Assembly: GCA_029959195.1 (NCBI GenBank)
Contig: CP114123.1
Span: forward strand, 1,116,001-1,180,000
Direction of reading: 5' to 3'
Length of the DNA stretch: 64,000 bases
Source of the DNA: Dictyophora rubrovolvata
Taxonomy: Eukaryota > Basidiomycota > Agaricomycetes > Phallales > Phallaceae
The stretch's first letter is position 1, and each line of letters starts with the position of its first letter. Of the stretch, positions 1-16,488 are shown in pieces. The translations under genes were made by a program, and so were the position numbers. A model generated the notes under the pieces. It was not told the origin of the DNA, did no database searches, and was given only the letters and a program-made list of their open reading frames with translations.

Positions 1-850
1 TTTACAGGTAGTTTGGCCATGGGTCGCATGACGGTGGCATAAATTTATCTTATCAGTATTGACATGAGCCCATCAGTGGACCAGAGGGTGGTGTCAAAGG
101 CTTACGTATGCAAAAATCAATTGGACCTGACGACAGTACAGCGATACTTAGAAAGATGAAATGCATGTAGCTGCGAGTATAGCCTGAGGAAGCACAACCG
201 TTTGTGGGAACACCGTGGCTGCAATGTCTGGCTATAAAAAATGATGAGATTTCTGGTCTCGTTTTATGGTCAACTTGATACAATACTTACTACCGATACT
301 AATAACCGTTAGCTCAAAAAACTGAATTTCAAAACATGCCATGCACCCCACAGCATGCATTCCATGTTCATGGATTTCAACGACATTCACGTGGAGGAGC
401 CTGTAGTAATTATCACGCGGTTGCTGTGCATGTGTCGTTTAGTCATCCGGATATTAAAAATAGAGATATAGGGACTCAACCAGCGTAGAAATCGGACGTT
501 TTTTGGAGGGAAATATTCAATGCACAACACTGCTGCGCAGTCGAGAATCAATTTTTTTTCGAGCAGGTCAGACATGATATTGTCATACTAATCGATGGAA
601 CACTATGGGCGCCAGACAGCGGGGTGCTGTGCGGATTGCACCGCCCAGCCGCCCAGTCACTGGCTCGTCACCAAGTCACTGTTTCAGTCTCCCCGTGAAA
701 AGGGCAGAGTGAATCACCTTCTTTGTCTTGCGACAGCTTGCGACCTAGAAAAGTCTCTCGTGCCGCCCGAAGAGAGGCAGCTGTCATATCTGCAACCACA
801 CAAGGTCTCAGTTGCTTGAGAACGACAAGCTCGTTTTTCTAAATACCCAA
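1..850. other. Upstream of the kinase gene, no gene recognised
   Basis: No protein family was recognised on either strand. The longest open frames are 60-75 codons and look like chance frames. The last part, about 600-850, is pyrimidine-rich and is probably promoter and 5' leader of the protein kinase C gene that starts at 851. Confidence 0.5.
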
Positions 851-4985
<4,135 letters not shown>

Positions 4986-5922
4986 CCTGTACAAATGTTG
5001 TATCAACCCAACTCAGGACAATTTCTCTTTCTCACTGACATATTACTGTATCAATGAGTCGCTGCCGCTGTTGTTTCTCCTTTCTCTACCGTTACCCATA
5101 TTTCTTGAAGAACGAAATATCCCTTCAATTGATCCGGCTATTCTTTCTGCGATAGGACTTCTATATCACTTACCCTCCCCTTCCCCATCTCCAGCCCATG
5201 ATTAATTTACTCTTCCCAATTTTCTGCTGTTTTGTTTCCTTTCAACACCGCGCCTGCTTATTTCACCGAAGGTGGTGGAATTTCGTTTCTTTTCTAACCT
5301 TTTTTGTTAAACATTTTTAACTCTGTTGTCGCTGTTTTTAACCTCTCTTCAAAGACAGGTGCGTAATTGGGATCCGGATCGGGGTGGTTTGTATTTGCCT
5401 AGAATGGCAGCTTATGTATGATGGCCCTGTCATGGTGTTCAGTCTAGTGTTGTGAAAAATATACTGTGTTATTGATTTGGGAGTATCAAGATTAAGTATA
5501 TACATTGATAAACAACGTTGAAGGTATTCAAGCCCACACGTGACAGCACGCGTTGTCACAATCAAGCTACGCGCGTGCATCCCGGTCGAGAGTTTATACG
5601 ATCATTGGTATTGGCGTTCAATCAATTAGTATGAACGGCTTCCACCGACAGCCTGCTATTTTCGGACTTCTGCTAAGTACAAATCCGGACATGAGAGGCT
5701 AAAGTGAAAGGTCTGGGAAAAGTTCGGCTACGTTGCGGCTACGTCCCTCAATGTCGGTAATTTGAGGAACAGTATTGTAAAGCTATTGGAACATGTTCAA
5801 TTCAGAAGACAATACGTATGCTTCGACGTCGTGGTTCGCCCCCTTGTACGATCGATACTTTGTGAGTAATGAATATATCTCTGTAAAACTGTGGAAAGGA
5901 ACCACAAGACGTAATTGATTCT
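4986..5922. other. Kinase 3' flank, no gene seen
   Basis: Pyrimidine-rich 3' untranslated and intergenic sequence. No conserved frame was recognised on either strand. Confidence 0.5.
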
Positions 5923-6351
5923 ATGGAGCATAGGCTAAACATACCCGGATGTGTTTTCAATCGCTTGAGGATCTCCGAGTTCCTCACGGATTTGGACGGA
6001 CCAATTGATCCTCGGGTGTTGACACAAAGTTTTGAAATCGCAGCGGCCAGCGGGCATGAAGTATTATCAGATGGAAATCCTAATGCTTTTCAAATGAATT
6101 GGAAAAATACGGCTGTCATGGGAAAACGAGTGTACCGTTACCTACGCGTATACGGTACTACTCACAAGCCTAACAACTCCCATGCTAGACTCGCATCGAG
6201 CAAGAATGGCTTGCCAAGGCAAAAGAAGACCTTCAAGAAGCATCCGGAGACGAAGAAGCAAAAGAGCCCGAGTGAAAAAGGAGTAACAAAGCGGTATGTG
6301 TGGTGCCGACGGTACGCAAAAAAAACGAAGGAGTTCTATGGTTCTACGTAG
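5923..6351 (+). CDS. Doubtful single-exon frame, lysine-rich C-terminus
   Basis: An open frame of 142 codons from ATG to TAG. The second half is rich in Lys and Arg; the first half has no membrane segment and no motif I recognise. It sits alone between two well supported genes and has no introns, unlike nearly every other gene here. It may be chance or a decayed gene. No function is proposed. Confidence 0.2.
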   Translation: MEHRLNIPGCVFNRLRISEFLTDLDGPIDPRVLTQSFEIAAASGHEVLSDGNPNAFQMNWKNTAVMGKRVYRYLRVYGTTHKPNNSHARLASSKNGLPRQKKTFKKHPETKKQKSPSEKGVTKRYVWCRRYAKKTKEFYGST

Positions 6352-7284
6352 GCTATGTCGACGAACCTGACGCCGTTGCTTTACGCTAACCGCTGCTAAC
6401 AGTGGCTAATCGTAAAGGCTACTTGTTCAAGGAACCAGACCCCAGTCGTATTACGTTTGTATACGATTAACGATTAACCCGTCTGATCGCCAACCAGGTT
6501 AGTAACGACGCGGCAGTGGCATGCCGCATGCTCTGAATGAATGACTGAGAAATCAATTGTGTGAGTACCTCTGATTTATATTTTTTTTCCTTTCAAACTG
6601 TAGTAATACAGTTTCAATCTTCTACACTATACTTTATTTTCTTGAACGCTGTGACAACAACTGCGTGTGCTGTCTTGCCCCTGCTAATATTTTTGGCGGG
6701 TGGGAACCTCCTTCCCTTCCTTTCTTCCTTTCGACCCCGCTCCCTTGTTCGATCTTTATTCCCCGACGTCCAGATTCCCGCCAGATTGCACGCACTCTGG
6801 CGCCGTTTTGACACAAGTCTGTGGCAAAGACTAAGAGCCAGATAAATAACAATTCATTTGAAACATCTGGCACATTCACGCCTGAATCTTCAATTCCTGG
6901 TGAGTTAAAGAAGTTGCGATTATGTTGGTTTTGTTATTAAATCTGGTTCTTCTTTGTTTTCCCAATGCTGGTGCCATTCTTCTTTATATCTTCAGGTTCA
7001 AAGTACGATCAAACCGTCGAGTCTATTCAAACAATCAAATAACGCACCCAGCATCTATCACACCACTATCACACCCAGCCCATATTTAAGGAACAATTGA
7101 ATCATTTGTCCTAGTGTTGTTACCTGGAACGCCGCCCTATCGTGCATTTGCATACCAAGTATTAATTCACATCATACGCCATACAACCTTATACAACTCA
7201 TACGACTTCTGCACATTCAATCGTCATAAGGCTACTCCGCATAATCTTCTACCAGCACCGCAAGCACCGAAACAATAGTATGGG
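6352..7284. other. Leader region of the serine-rich gene
   Basis: No coding signal was recognised. Around 6380-6500 there are short repeated words of the type cgattaac and tacg. Around 7000-7280 the sequence is rich in C and A, typical of a fungal 5' leader, and leads into the start at 7285. Confidence 0.4.
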
Positions 7285-10251
7285 ATGGGTTTCTTCTCTT
7301 CTCGAAAAGCAGAGCCGACTCCACTATCGCTCTCAGAACTGAATGCCTCACCCGGATCGGTCAAAGTGATTAAGTCGCGCTTCGTGAGTGTCTCTTTCAT
7401 TGTTTTACCCTACTATTCGGGCCTTGATGATCTTCCTTTTAATTGGATGGCGGCGTTGTGCTTCTTCGTCCTTTCGCCTTCTTTTTCTCATATCGCCTTT
7501 TTCATTTTCCGATATTCCATGTTGACCTTGAACATTCATCCTTGTTTAGTATGGAAAGTCGAAAAGTACTACTAATACAATCGCGACCCCCAATGGCGGA
7601 ACATTGTCATCCAGTTCAGCTTCCGGCTCCAACATGAACTCGAGTGTTAATTTCCCTGCTTCTGCCTCTAGCCAACCCACCCCTTCCTCATCTCAGCCTC
7701 AGCCTCTTCGTCATGTTTCAACTGATCCTCTCACGTACGCCCCTCTTTCTATAACTTCTCATTTTCTAAATAATACTGATGTCTGTATTACCAATTGTCA
7801 ATAGTACTACACTGGCTGAAAAACTGAACGAGCTGGCCTTGGCTAATGCAGATGGATTACTAGAGTACGTGCTCTTTCAAATATTGTTTGTTATTCGGGG
7901 GTAGAATTGTGTTTTTGACTAAGAACGGAAACTGCAGTGATGAAGCCCACCGCCTCCTACGTCAAAATTTGTTTGAACGTTTTGCACAGGCCGAAGCTCA
8001 AAGTCAGACTGCGACATGGAATGACGCACCCCCGGCCTCCACTGGATCTTCGCGGAAACGGTTTAGTGGTGGATATGGATCGAGTAGTAGAACTAGTGCA
8101 AGCGGTAGCACCAGCAAAGGCACTCCTAATACATGGAGAAATTCAAACCTTGTTTCCTCTTCCTCGAGTAATCATCAGTCACCAAGCAAACCACTCAACC
8201 GCGCTCCATCTATCGAATCACAGAGATCTATCGCGACTGCAGTATCCTCCCTCTTTCGGCGAGCAACACGAAGATCTGGATCATCGCATTCCAGAGGACC
8301 TACTAGTTTAGATGGATTCAGTCAAGTTGGTGATCATCTCCCTGAGGATTATGATATTGAACAACAAGAAACCTCTTCGCTTTATTCAAGGCCTTCATTT
8401 TCATCCAATTATCGCCGTAATAATCCTTATTCTGGTGCTTATGGAAGTATGATTAGAGGAGTTATACCCAGGCAGCTTTCGAATGACTCCCTGGCTAGTG
8501 TTGGGACAGGCGTGGGATCCGTTGCAGGTTCTGTTGCAGGTTCTGTCTCCGTAGCTGGTTTTCCATCTCATTTACAAATACACTCATCACATTTTGGTGG
8601 TGCAAGTGTCCCACCCTCACCTTCCTCTGCTTCAGCCGCGATTGACCTACGTGCTCTTTCCGTTCCCCGACGTATGCAAGGAAATTACGCATCCTCCATT
8701 TCATCACGTACTACCTCAAGGTCAAACAAACCTCCATCGTCCTTTCATTTACGCCATGGAGCTTCGGCTCCTAGCTCCATCCATAATCAACCTCAGTCTC
8801 AACCTAACCACCCTCCCCTTCCTCCGTTTCCTCCCACGCGTCTTTCAATATCGGCTCTTGTTCGAGAAAGAAGCCATGAGGATGATGTTGAAGACGACGA
8901 GTATGCGTATGGGTACGATGAAATGGACGAGAAAAAAACCAAAGACCCGCATTCATCTTCATCAGGGTCTAAACCGCTCAAGTCTGCCGCAGCGCTGCGT
9001 GCAGAAATTGAGGCTGTTGAAATGGAAGGCCGGAGGATGTTTGATGCTTTTAATGCCCTAGAGTTAAGCGCGTTGACTAGAGGAGGGAGGATGCATATTG
9101 GTGGAGGATCGTCGGGCGTAATTGGACCCGTACCGGAGGAGACGTCTATCGCCGCCCCCGACGCTGTTTCGATTAAGAGTGCCAAGTCAGGTTCTGGGAA
9201 AGATAAAGGTGGATCATCTGCTAGTACTTCGGGGATGTCTGGGAGTACAGTTCCTACTATTGGCTCTAGTTCGATGACTGGTTCTACGTCCACTTCTACT
9301 TCTACTTCTAACAATTCCGCAACTACTGCTACTACGACAAGTGCGACTTCGATTTCTATCGCTTCCTCACCAAATACAACAAGCCTTTCTCCTCCACCTC
9401 CTCACCCAGCACTGCATACTTCGCATTCCTCGCCTAGTTTACTGACGAACCCGGCTTCTACTTTGACACCAAAGTCAAAACTACGGTTAACTACGTATGC
9501 ATCCCATACGAGTCGTGATGGAACATCTGGTGTCCACATAAAGGATACACATCTAGTACCCGCTATACCAATCTCGACACCACCAAAGAGACGACCGTCT
9601 ATTTTGCTACAGCGGAAAAAGACAGGAAAAGCAAAAGTGGTTTTACCGCCAAGTATTGCTGCTGCGTCATTGGAAATCAGAGAGGAGCGGGAGAGAGAAC
9701 GAGATAAGGATGGGGTAGGAGTGGGGTTGGGGACTGGGACGTCTCACTCAGTTGCTACAATTGCGTCCTCTTCGTCTCAAGCAGTAAGTCCGGTGTCGAC
9801 TACGACTTCTGCATTGACAGATCGTTCGACGACACGAGTGCGGACACGGAGTCACAGTCGTGAACGACCGGCGCGTGAAAAACCACCTTCCTCACTGCAA
9901 GCCCAGCCTGTCCCGCCTGTCCCAAGACCCTCACCCCAGCCACGATCACCTTCCCCCCCTCCTCCCATACCAGCTTTATCCTCTATATTACCCAAGATGT
10001 ACGCCAAACACCCGTACGCGGACACATCACTTGCACTCTCGGTGGTCATACCCGATTCTAGTAGTGACACTCAATCACAACAACAGGAGCAACAGCAACC
10101 GACAACGCCTCATTCGTCCCTATTGTCTCTTACGGACGAATTGGACACTATTCGGAAGCGTCGTGCCACTGTTACGAGACGATATGAACATCGACTCGAG
10201 TTTTTACGTGCCAAGTTGAAGAGTGCGGAGATTCGGGAAATGTTGAAGTGA
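7285..10251 (+). CDS. Serine-rich protein of unknown function
   Basis: Exons 7285-7383, 7550-7734, 7805-7864, 7938-10251 give 885 residues. The start is chosen because the ATG at 7280 is out of frame with the exon. The N-terminus (MGFFSSRK) is followed by a Ser/Thr-rich, low-complexity body. A better conserved-looking core lies at 8850-9160: an acidic stretch, then MDEKKTKDP and ALRAEIEAVEMEGRRMFDAF, a probable short helix. The C-terminus is a charged helical segment (about residues 845-885) with LTDELDTIRKRR and a likely coiled coil. There are no membrane segments and no catalytic motif. A decayed copy of the 8850-9160 core lies near 45000-45265 on the other strand. Function unknown; the disordered body plus short helices would suit a regulatory or scaffold protein, but that is inference. 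Confidence 0.8.
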
Positions 10252-10678
10252 GGCTCGGAAGATTCCTGGGGAAGCGCTGTTGGACGGAAGGAAATGTCTT
10301 AAACGAAAATGGGGGGGGAAGGTTGCCATTCTTTCTTGTCCACATTCTGGAAGTCCATGTCATTGATATTATCAGAGCGTATCTCTGATTCAAACGCCCT
10401 TAGAGACCGGAGTTGGCACGCCCTAGTTCATTTGCATTTTGCATTATCTAGCGTACATCTTTTACTCAACTTTGATTATGCGCCTCTTTTTTTGATTTTT
10501 TTTTTTGAATCGGGAATCTCTTCATATGTTGTTTACTATGTTATTCATTAATGCTAATATATGGGCTGAGGAGCATATTCGAGGACAATGAGCTTATGAT
10601 ATTTCTGCTTATACAATCCTGGTGAAATGCAGGAAAACTAGTATACATGCAAATGTGGTTATTGGTGGGGGGTGGTGT
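10252..10678. other. Convergent 3' ends, no gene seen
   Basis: Space between the stop codons of the serine-rich gene (+) and the lyase gene (-). It holds T-rich 3' flank sequence around 10480-10510 and no recognised coding sequence. Confidence 0.5.
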
Positions 10679-12222
10679 TCATGACGATGTAACATTGGGA
10701 ATTTGAAGACCTACGTCTCTCGCTAGTCTCAACGTTTGTACCGCTTGTTTGAGCATGGGAGCATCGATCATTTCTTTTCCTGCGGTGCCGTCACCGATTT
10801 CAAGACCAAAAGCACCCTTTTCAGATGCATAAGAGAGTTCCATTTGGTGAACGATCCTTGCAGCCCTTTCAATTTCTGGTTGTGCTATGAGCATCATTTC
10901 CGGGAAAGAATGGATACAAAGCAAGTCGTACCTTCGGTAGTGGGGATAAACGTATTGTGAATTATGTCCACCTGATCGGGGTGAATAGCTTGCTATGGAG
11001 GACATAAGTCACACATGTCGGGACTACAGTTGTGCTAGTACTCGCCTTGCCGTCAAAACCTAAACGTCGGCCTTCCATGCATTCGTCTCGGAGAACATCC
11101 TTATCCTTGTAATTCACGCAAACCTAAACAAACAAAATGTATCAGAAAATGACAAAGGCATGTGTTGTTGTTCGTTCCTACCATGTCTATAGCTTGTAAA
11201 CCGAATGCTTTGGCAGCCAATGCCATTTTCGATCTAGGATACGATAATTCCTCACGGGACGCGGTTCGGATTATGGATGTATCTGCACAGACTAAAACCG
11301 ATCGCATGAGACTGGTGTGACTGGGATGTATTACAATGGACTTACAGTCTTCTGCTGCAAACTGAAGAACGTCATTCTGTGTAAAATCTTAATGAAGGAA
11401 GGACAGGCATACCAGCATTGCAGACATTGTTGCCACGCCATCCGGAGATTTCCAGCCGGCTATACGACCGACTGACCATAAAGCCTTTGCACTTTCAACC
11501 GAAGCAACGAACTTGAGAGGTTCCCTAGAACTGTTTCTGGTGCGTTGGGATATGGCTTGTGAGACTCGATCTAGATCGTCAGTCGAATGGATTTTAGGCA
11601 GGATAAGCATTTGAATTGACGGGACTGTTAACTGGAGACAAGTGCTAAACATCAAAACCCAATCAGTGCGTAACGAGGAAACCTTACGACGGCTGATATG
11701 TCATCATGAAAGTACGGGGTATCGAGGCTATTAATTCGGACTGATATTCTCTCGGGCTCGGGTAGATCTTTCCCATCTCTCTAGAAAGTGTTTGGATGCG
11801 ATGAAACGAAATGAAATAAAATACTAGAAAATGAGGGTCGTACGCTTAGGAATTCAATAATATTCTTCCTTGCCTTGTCCTTCTGGGCTGGAGCAACACT
11901 GTCTTCCAAGTCGTATATGAAAACATCGCTTTTGAGCTTAAGCGACTTTTCGAGCATACCGGTCGATGAAGACGGAACTGTCGGGATTATCTAGTTATAG
12001 ACTGAATTAAATGTCGGAGGTGCACAAATAAACCACACCGTAGAGATATGCCCGTCTCGGTTTTGTCCCGGTTGAATCCGATGTGCTTTGGCTGTAGCAT
12101 CGCCCGCATGTGATGCCTCTAATAAATTGGCTGTCTGGCGACAAAAGCGAATTTCTTGGCCTTAGATGTCTGGCATGAGCATTGAATATGAATGCGCTGC
12201 AGCGACGAGTGGACAACACCAT
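10679..12222 (-). CDS. CitE/CLYBL-type citrate lyase beta-like protein
   Basis: Predicted HpcH/HpaI aldolase/citrate lyase beta superfamily protein, 368 residues. Exons in reading order: 12222-12039, 11977-11844, 11780-11688, 11631-11413, 11376-11346, 11291-11182, 11123-11046, 10992-10932, 10875-10679. The N-terminus (STRRCSAFIFNAHARHLRPR) is rich in Arg and Ser and lacks acids, which suggests a mitochondrial presequence, as in animal CLYBL. Barrel motifs: FIYDLEDSVAP, a VRIN strand, LPKIHS, FVASVESAKAL, FAAEDFCAD, KAFGLQAIDMV and GKQAIHPDQV near the C-terminus. By family the likely substrate is a (3S)-citramalyl-CoA or malyl-CoA type thioester. The intron after GFDGK (11045-10993) has a GC donor. 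Length fits the family. The exact substrate cannot be read from sequence. Confidence 0.85.
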
Positions 12223-12356
12223 CGTGACGAAACGGGGGGGGGGTCGTGGGAAACTACTGTTTTGCCTTTGGCTGCTGCTTTTTCCCAATCATATTCAAGT
12301 TATTGTCAAATTTCTCTATGCGAAAGTCATAAAGTCATTTTCGGGCTAAAGCCATC

Positions 12357-12701
12357 TTAGTATTTCATGCAAGTTGATTTCCGGATGCCCTGCAATTCTG
12401 GTTGAGTACGCAATCGCCGAAAGACTGCCAACGCGGGGACGTCCCAGAAGAGTAAAATCCACTCACACATTGTTCCAGAATTCCAAGGCTTTGGTGGCTC
12501 CATTTGAAAACTATATTCATTTCCTTCACGATCAGAATAGACTCGGAGGCAACTTCCGTCCGAAAGAATGGAGATGTGCCCACTATACGTTATGCTACCA
12601 AATATGTCTACGGTGTATATGTTGCTAGAACTACGCTCAAGCTGAGGCGAATCAGGTCGCAATATATTTGCTCTGTTAGTCTGTGATTTTTCTACTAACA
12701 T
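12357..12701 (-). CDS. Possible small hypothetical protein
   Basis: Open frame of 114 codons from ATG. It shows alternating hydrophobic and polar residues (IYTVDIFGSITYSG, ISILSDGSCLRVYS), suggesting beta strands. I do not recognise the family. There may be an upstream exon, since ttcacag precedes the ATG directly, but none was found with confidence. Treat it as a weak call between the lyase and the membrane-protein array. Confidence 0.3.
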   Translation of the reverse strand: MLVEKSQTNRANILRPDSPQLERSSSNIYTVDIFGSITYSGHISILSDGSCLRVYSDREGNEYSFQMEPPKPWNSGTMCEWILLFWDVPALAVFRRLRTQPELQGIRKSTCMKY

Positions 12702-13100
12702 CCTGTGAACCCGGTTCTGTTGACGAAATTTGAAACTACTTTCATGTTTTGCAAATAGTTGTACCGTCGGCGGCCTCCTTCTAAAACGGACTCCAATTCA
12801 AGCTGGGGTTCTTTCCCATGAACTAGTCAATCTTCTTATACCACTCGAAACACCTCGAAATCTTAGTTTAAATGTGAGCTATGCCGACTGGGGAGATGAT
12901 ACATCTTCCACACGCGACGGAAATACTTTTATAACATTCTTCGAAACGTTTTTTGCCTTTTAGTGTTGGTAACACACTCGAATTAAATACATTGGGTAAG
13001 TAGTTCATCGCTTATAGGTTCATACCAGTGGTAATGAATAACCAATGGAACTATGCCTTTTACAGGCCAATTAATCCACGGGCTTGTGGGACGAATTGAC

Positions 13101-13114
13101 ATATATATATATAG
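13101..13114 (+). promoter_or_regulatory. TATA-like element of DUF6533 copy 1
   Basis: Alternating AT run about 60-70 bases upstream of the ATG at 13170. Copies 2 and 3 have TATA-like sites at similar distances. Confidence 0.5.
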
Positions 13115-13169
13115 ATCGAAATACCCTTTCCTTCAGCCATATCTCGCATACATCTGATCGAGCTGAAGT

Positions 13170-14858
13170 ATGTCTCACAGCATACAACAAACTTCGCACT
13201 TGGATGGACTCGTTTATCAAGGGTGAGTCATAACCACTGGATGCAAGTATTTCTTATGAATCAAAATATTTCAGAGTTATTCTTCGGTATTTTTACATGG
13301 CTAGCTGTGTCGTCTTCACTTATGATTATGGTAATTAATGCGCTTCGACGCTTGAGACATACCTTGGCTAATAATGTCATTGCATCCAAGTCCTTACCTT
13401 TCCCGAAGAAATTGACCGCATTTGGAAACGTCGTTTTACATTGCCAACCGTCGTGTTCCTCCTCCTGCGTTACATCACGCCTTTTGAGCTGGCTATATCA
13501 CTCGGTATGTACGAGCGTAGTTACTGAAATGTTAATTCACGATATACGTTGGTGTTTCAGGAGCGTTTTATCCTCAGATTGTCGCTGTTGTATGTCAAAC
13601 CCTACATCTCCTATTGACTGCTTGCGTTGAACCTTCTGTTCAGTTCTCGTACGGATTCAAAATGCCGTATCCCCATATTTTTCTTACGTAGAAGTTTTAG
13701 CTGTGAAATCTTGCGACTCATCGGAGTCCTTAATATCACGATAGTTACTCGTACGAAACCCAGTTACTCCACCATGTCCCCTCATACTTATCTGCTCGTA
13801 TTTAGTGATTGGTTGTAAGTTGTTCGACCATTTCTTTTTGTAAAATTTATTTTGCCTAGGTATTATGACTATTCGGACCATCGCACTTTACAACCACACC
13901 AAGATCATTTTATGGTCACTTTCCATCCTAATGCTGGGTCAAACTGTCATGATTTGCACGCTTTCCGGAAGTAAGCATTTCTTCCTTGTCATTAATACTT
14001 TAGAAAAATAATCCCGAATCCGATTAGTTGTCAGGGTGGTCTATGATAGTCATGATTTCCGCGGTAAACATTGTTTCATATATTGCTGACACAACTAAAC
14101 TGAACAGCCTTGGCGATCCCCCAGAATGTCATATCGATAGTTCAACAGATCTATATTTTAGTAAGCGTTTCGTCTGTTCTGCGTATTAGTGATATTAACA
14201 CATGACAGCTTCTCTTTGGTGGTGTCCTCTCGTAACTGACACCATAATGTTCTGTTTGACCGTGATCCGGTTACGGTCTTTGCGTAAATTCTCACATCAG
14301 AACTATTCGTATGTACTTGCCTTTTTTCTGTTTTCGATGACACTACTAACACGAACATACTAAGGTTATTTTATGTAATAATGCGGGATGGTGTCTCTTA
14401 CTACATCGTTATATGCCTCTTATATGTAGCAAACACCATAAATTGGCAGGTAAGGTTTTAGTAGAAATGAAGCGTTGATTCTAAACATTGTGCAGCTAAG
14501 TCCCGAGGTTTCTAAAATCGCCGGAGTAAAGTATGTACATCACGCTCCGCCTGTAACATTATCAAGTGCTGAGCCTCCTTACTGCAGCTTTGGACTATCA
14601 ATTCCTGCTATCTTGATATGCAGGCTTACATTGAATTTACAAGGAGTCCAACTTGAATCTCAGAACGATACAGACTCCTCCTTCTCAGGAGTATTGACCA
14701 CCCTTCCTTCAGTTCTCAGCCAACCGCCTCCTACGGGTTCAGTCTGGCTCACGGGCGAGAGATGGGATGGTATATGCTTCGAATACCCAGAAGACTCGGT
14801 TCGTGTCGTAGAAGAACAAGAAATACCTATGGACGTCCGTCAGATCACAGCCGCATAG
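13170..14858 (+). CDS. DUF6533 seven-helix membrane protein, copy 1
   Basis: 329 residues. Exons: 13170-13222, 13275-13330, 13391-13504, 13561-13589, 13644-13648, 13701-13750, 13806-13814, 13860-13970, 14028-14063, 14125-14160, 14209-14308, 14365-14449, 14496-14530, 14588-14858. The DUF6533 signature is TYDYVLTFPEEIDRIWKRR near residue 37, between helices 1 and 2. Seven hydrophobic stretches can be counted, ending in FGLSIPAILICRLTLNL, followed by a soluble tail with GVLTTLPS and VWLTGERWDG. The first ATG of the spliced frame is used. The 5-nt and 9-nt exons are needed to keep the frame and match the paralogues. The family is expanded in Agaricomycetes and has no established function; the seven-helix layout suggests a receptor or sensor, but that is inference. 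Confidence 0.8.
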
Positions 14859-16397
14859 TCAAGCCCGATTTCCTCAACTTCCCAAAATTAACATACCCCT
14901 GGACTATTACATCATAATATAATTTACTTTTAGATGATAAACGGTAGTTGATATCAGTTGATACCCTTTGTAGCCTTGTTTTTCGCTTGGAGAGGCAATA
15001 TGAACTGTTTCGAAAGTAAGTCACAATGCACATTTAATGATGTTATAGCAAAGATTGCATTGTATTACTATGTATCAAGAACATAATAGAATGTCAGTGT
15101 TTATTTATTACTCCTGTACAAATGTTAATTTGTTCTTTCAGACATTGTGAGGTCAAACAGGCCGAGTCATGCTCAGAGTTCGTGTCCTAACTAGGGTGCG
15201 ATGTAATGACTCGGACTTCCATAAGCCCCCTTTTCTGGTTTTCCTTCCTTTTAGATCTCAAAGTAGTCGGAAAACATTGAGAATTCCTTCCTGGCGAAAA
15301 AAATGCCTTTACATTCTCAACTCGGAAATTCAAGGAAAAGGCATCACCCGGCTTCTTTCGGGTGTTGTCTGCTCGTTCCGTCGGGATGTCTGGCGTGGTT
15401 TCTGAAGATCTGAACATTCATCGCTAGAACTCGATTCACTCAGGTACTTTGCCTGATTCTCCTTTTTTTTCCAGGAATTGCGGTCCCGAGCATCCTTCCG
15501 AAATAGGACATCGACGGAAAATTGAAGATTGCAGCGCTATAATGATAGGACATGCATCGGGATTCGGCTATCGCCAACCAGGTACGTAAACTTTTTATAC
15601 AAGCCATTCGTGCTATGTACTTACTACAAGTCGAAAGCAGTGCTTGTCCGTGCTTATCTTGGGTCAAAATTAAATTACACCTTTTTCGCTTTTTTTTTAA
15701 TATGGTGGCCATATGGTTTACTTGGCGTTTCTAGGATTGTGCGTGGTAGCAGTGATGGTGCAACTGTAGACACTAAATTTTCGTGAAAGAACTTTAAAAC
15801 TTAAAAGCACAAGCGCTCTTCTGTGATGTTGCGACTCTCAACAGCCAATACATTTGACCTGGCAATTTATTGTACATCCGTGATTGTATAAGCCTCCTTG
15901 AATGGGTTTTCTGCAATTCTGCAAAAGCGTCAAATTCGACCCATGGGACACCTCCGTCCCCTATTCATTAGCCCCATTAAGTGGCAAACGTTTGTCGTAA
16001 CCTTGTTCCTGTTCATTAAAAGATGATGATACCTTATCTTCGCTTATTCTCGCTTATAAGGACTAGAGCATTCACATCCAAATTGTGAGGTTCTATAAAT
16101 GCACTCTACTGCTATTTTTTGGGGGGTTGCGGACACGGTATTCGGTATATTCCGAGTCGCAATGTTGCAGCCTGAGGAGCCTGTATACGTTCAGTTATGT
16201 CTGTTATACTACTAACGGTCCGAACTCTCAGGCCCGTCTGCCATAAGCGTCGTCAGCGTTATTGCATAATACATGAGTATGTTGAGTATATTATCGCTTA
16301 TGACTACGCTGTTATTTAAATTGACAAGACCCAACCTAATACTAGTCTATGCCTTTTTAGGTCAGACTTATTTATACTCTTGGGTGACCATCCGGAA
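14859..16397. other. Spacer between DUF6533 copies 1 and 2
   Basis: Only short, unrelated frames of up to 90 codons. No relic of the neighbouring genes was recognised by eye, apart from promoter-like sequence near the right end. Confidence 0.4.
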
Positions 16398-16406
16398 TAT
16401 ATATAA
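16398..16406 (+). promoter_or_regulatory. TATA-like element of DUF6533 copy 2
   Basis: TATATATAA located 83-91 bases upstream of the ATG at 16489. Confidence 0.5.
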
Positions 16407-16488
16407 TCTGGCTGAACAAAGTTTCATCTAAACCATCTCCGCTCTTTTCACTAACTGGAGAAGTTTTCAGTCAAAGCAATTTTGTACC

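Noticed and set aside
8799-9314. Minus-strand frame of 171 codons
   Set aside because: Shadow of the serine-rich gene on the plus strand; biased composition and no motif.
12223-12288. N-terminal extension of the lyase frame
   Set aside because: The open frame begins at TTG, not ATG; the first ATG is at 12222.
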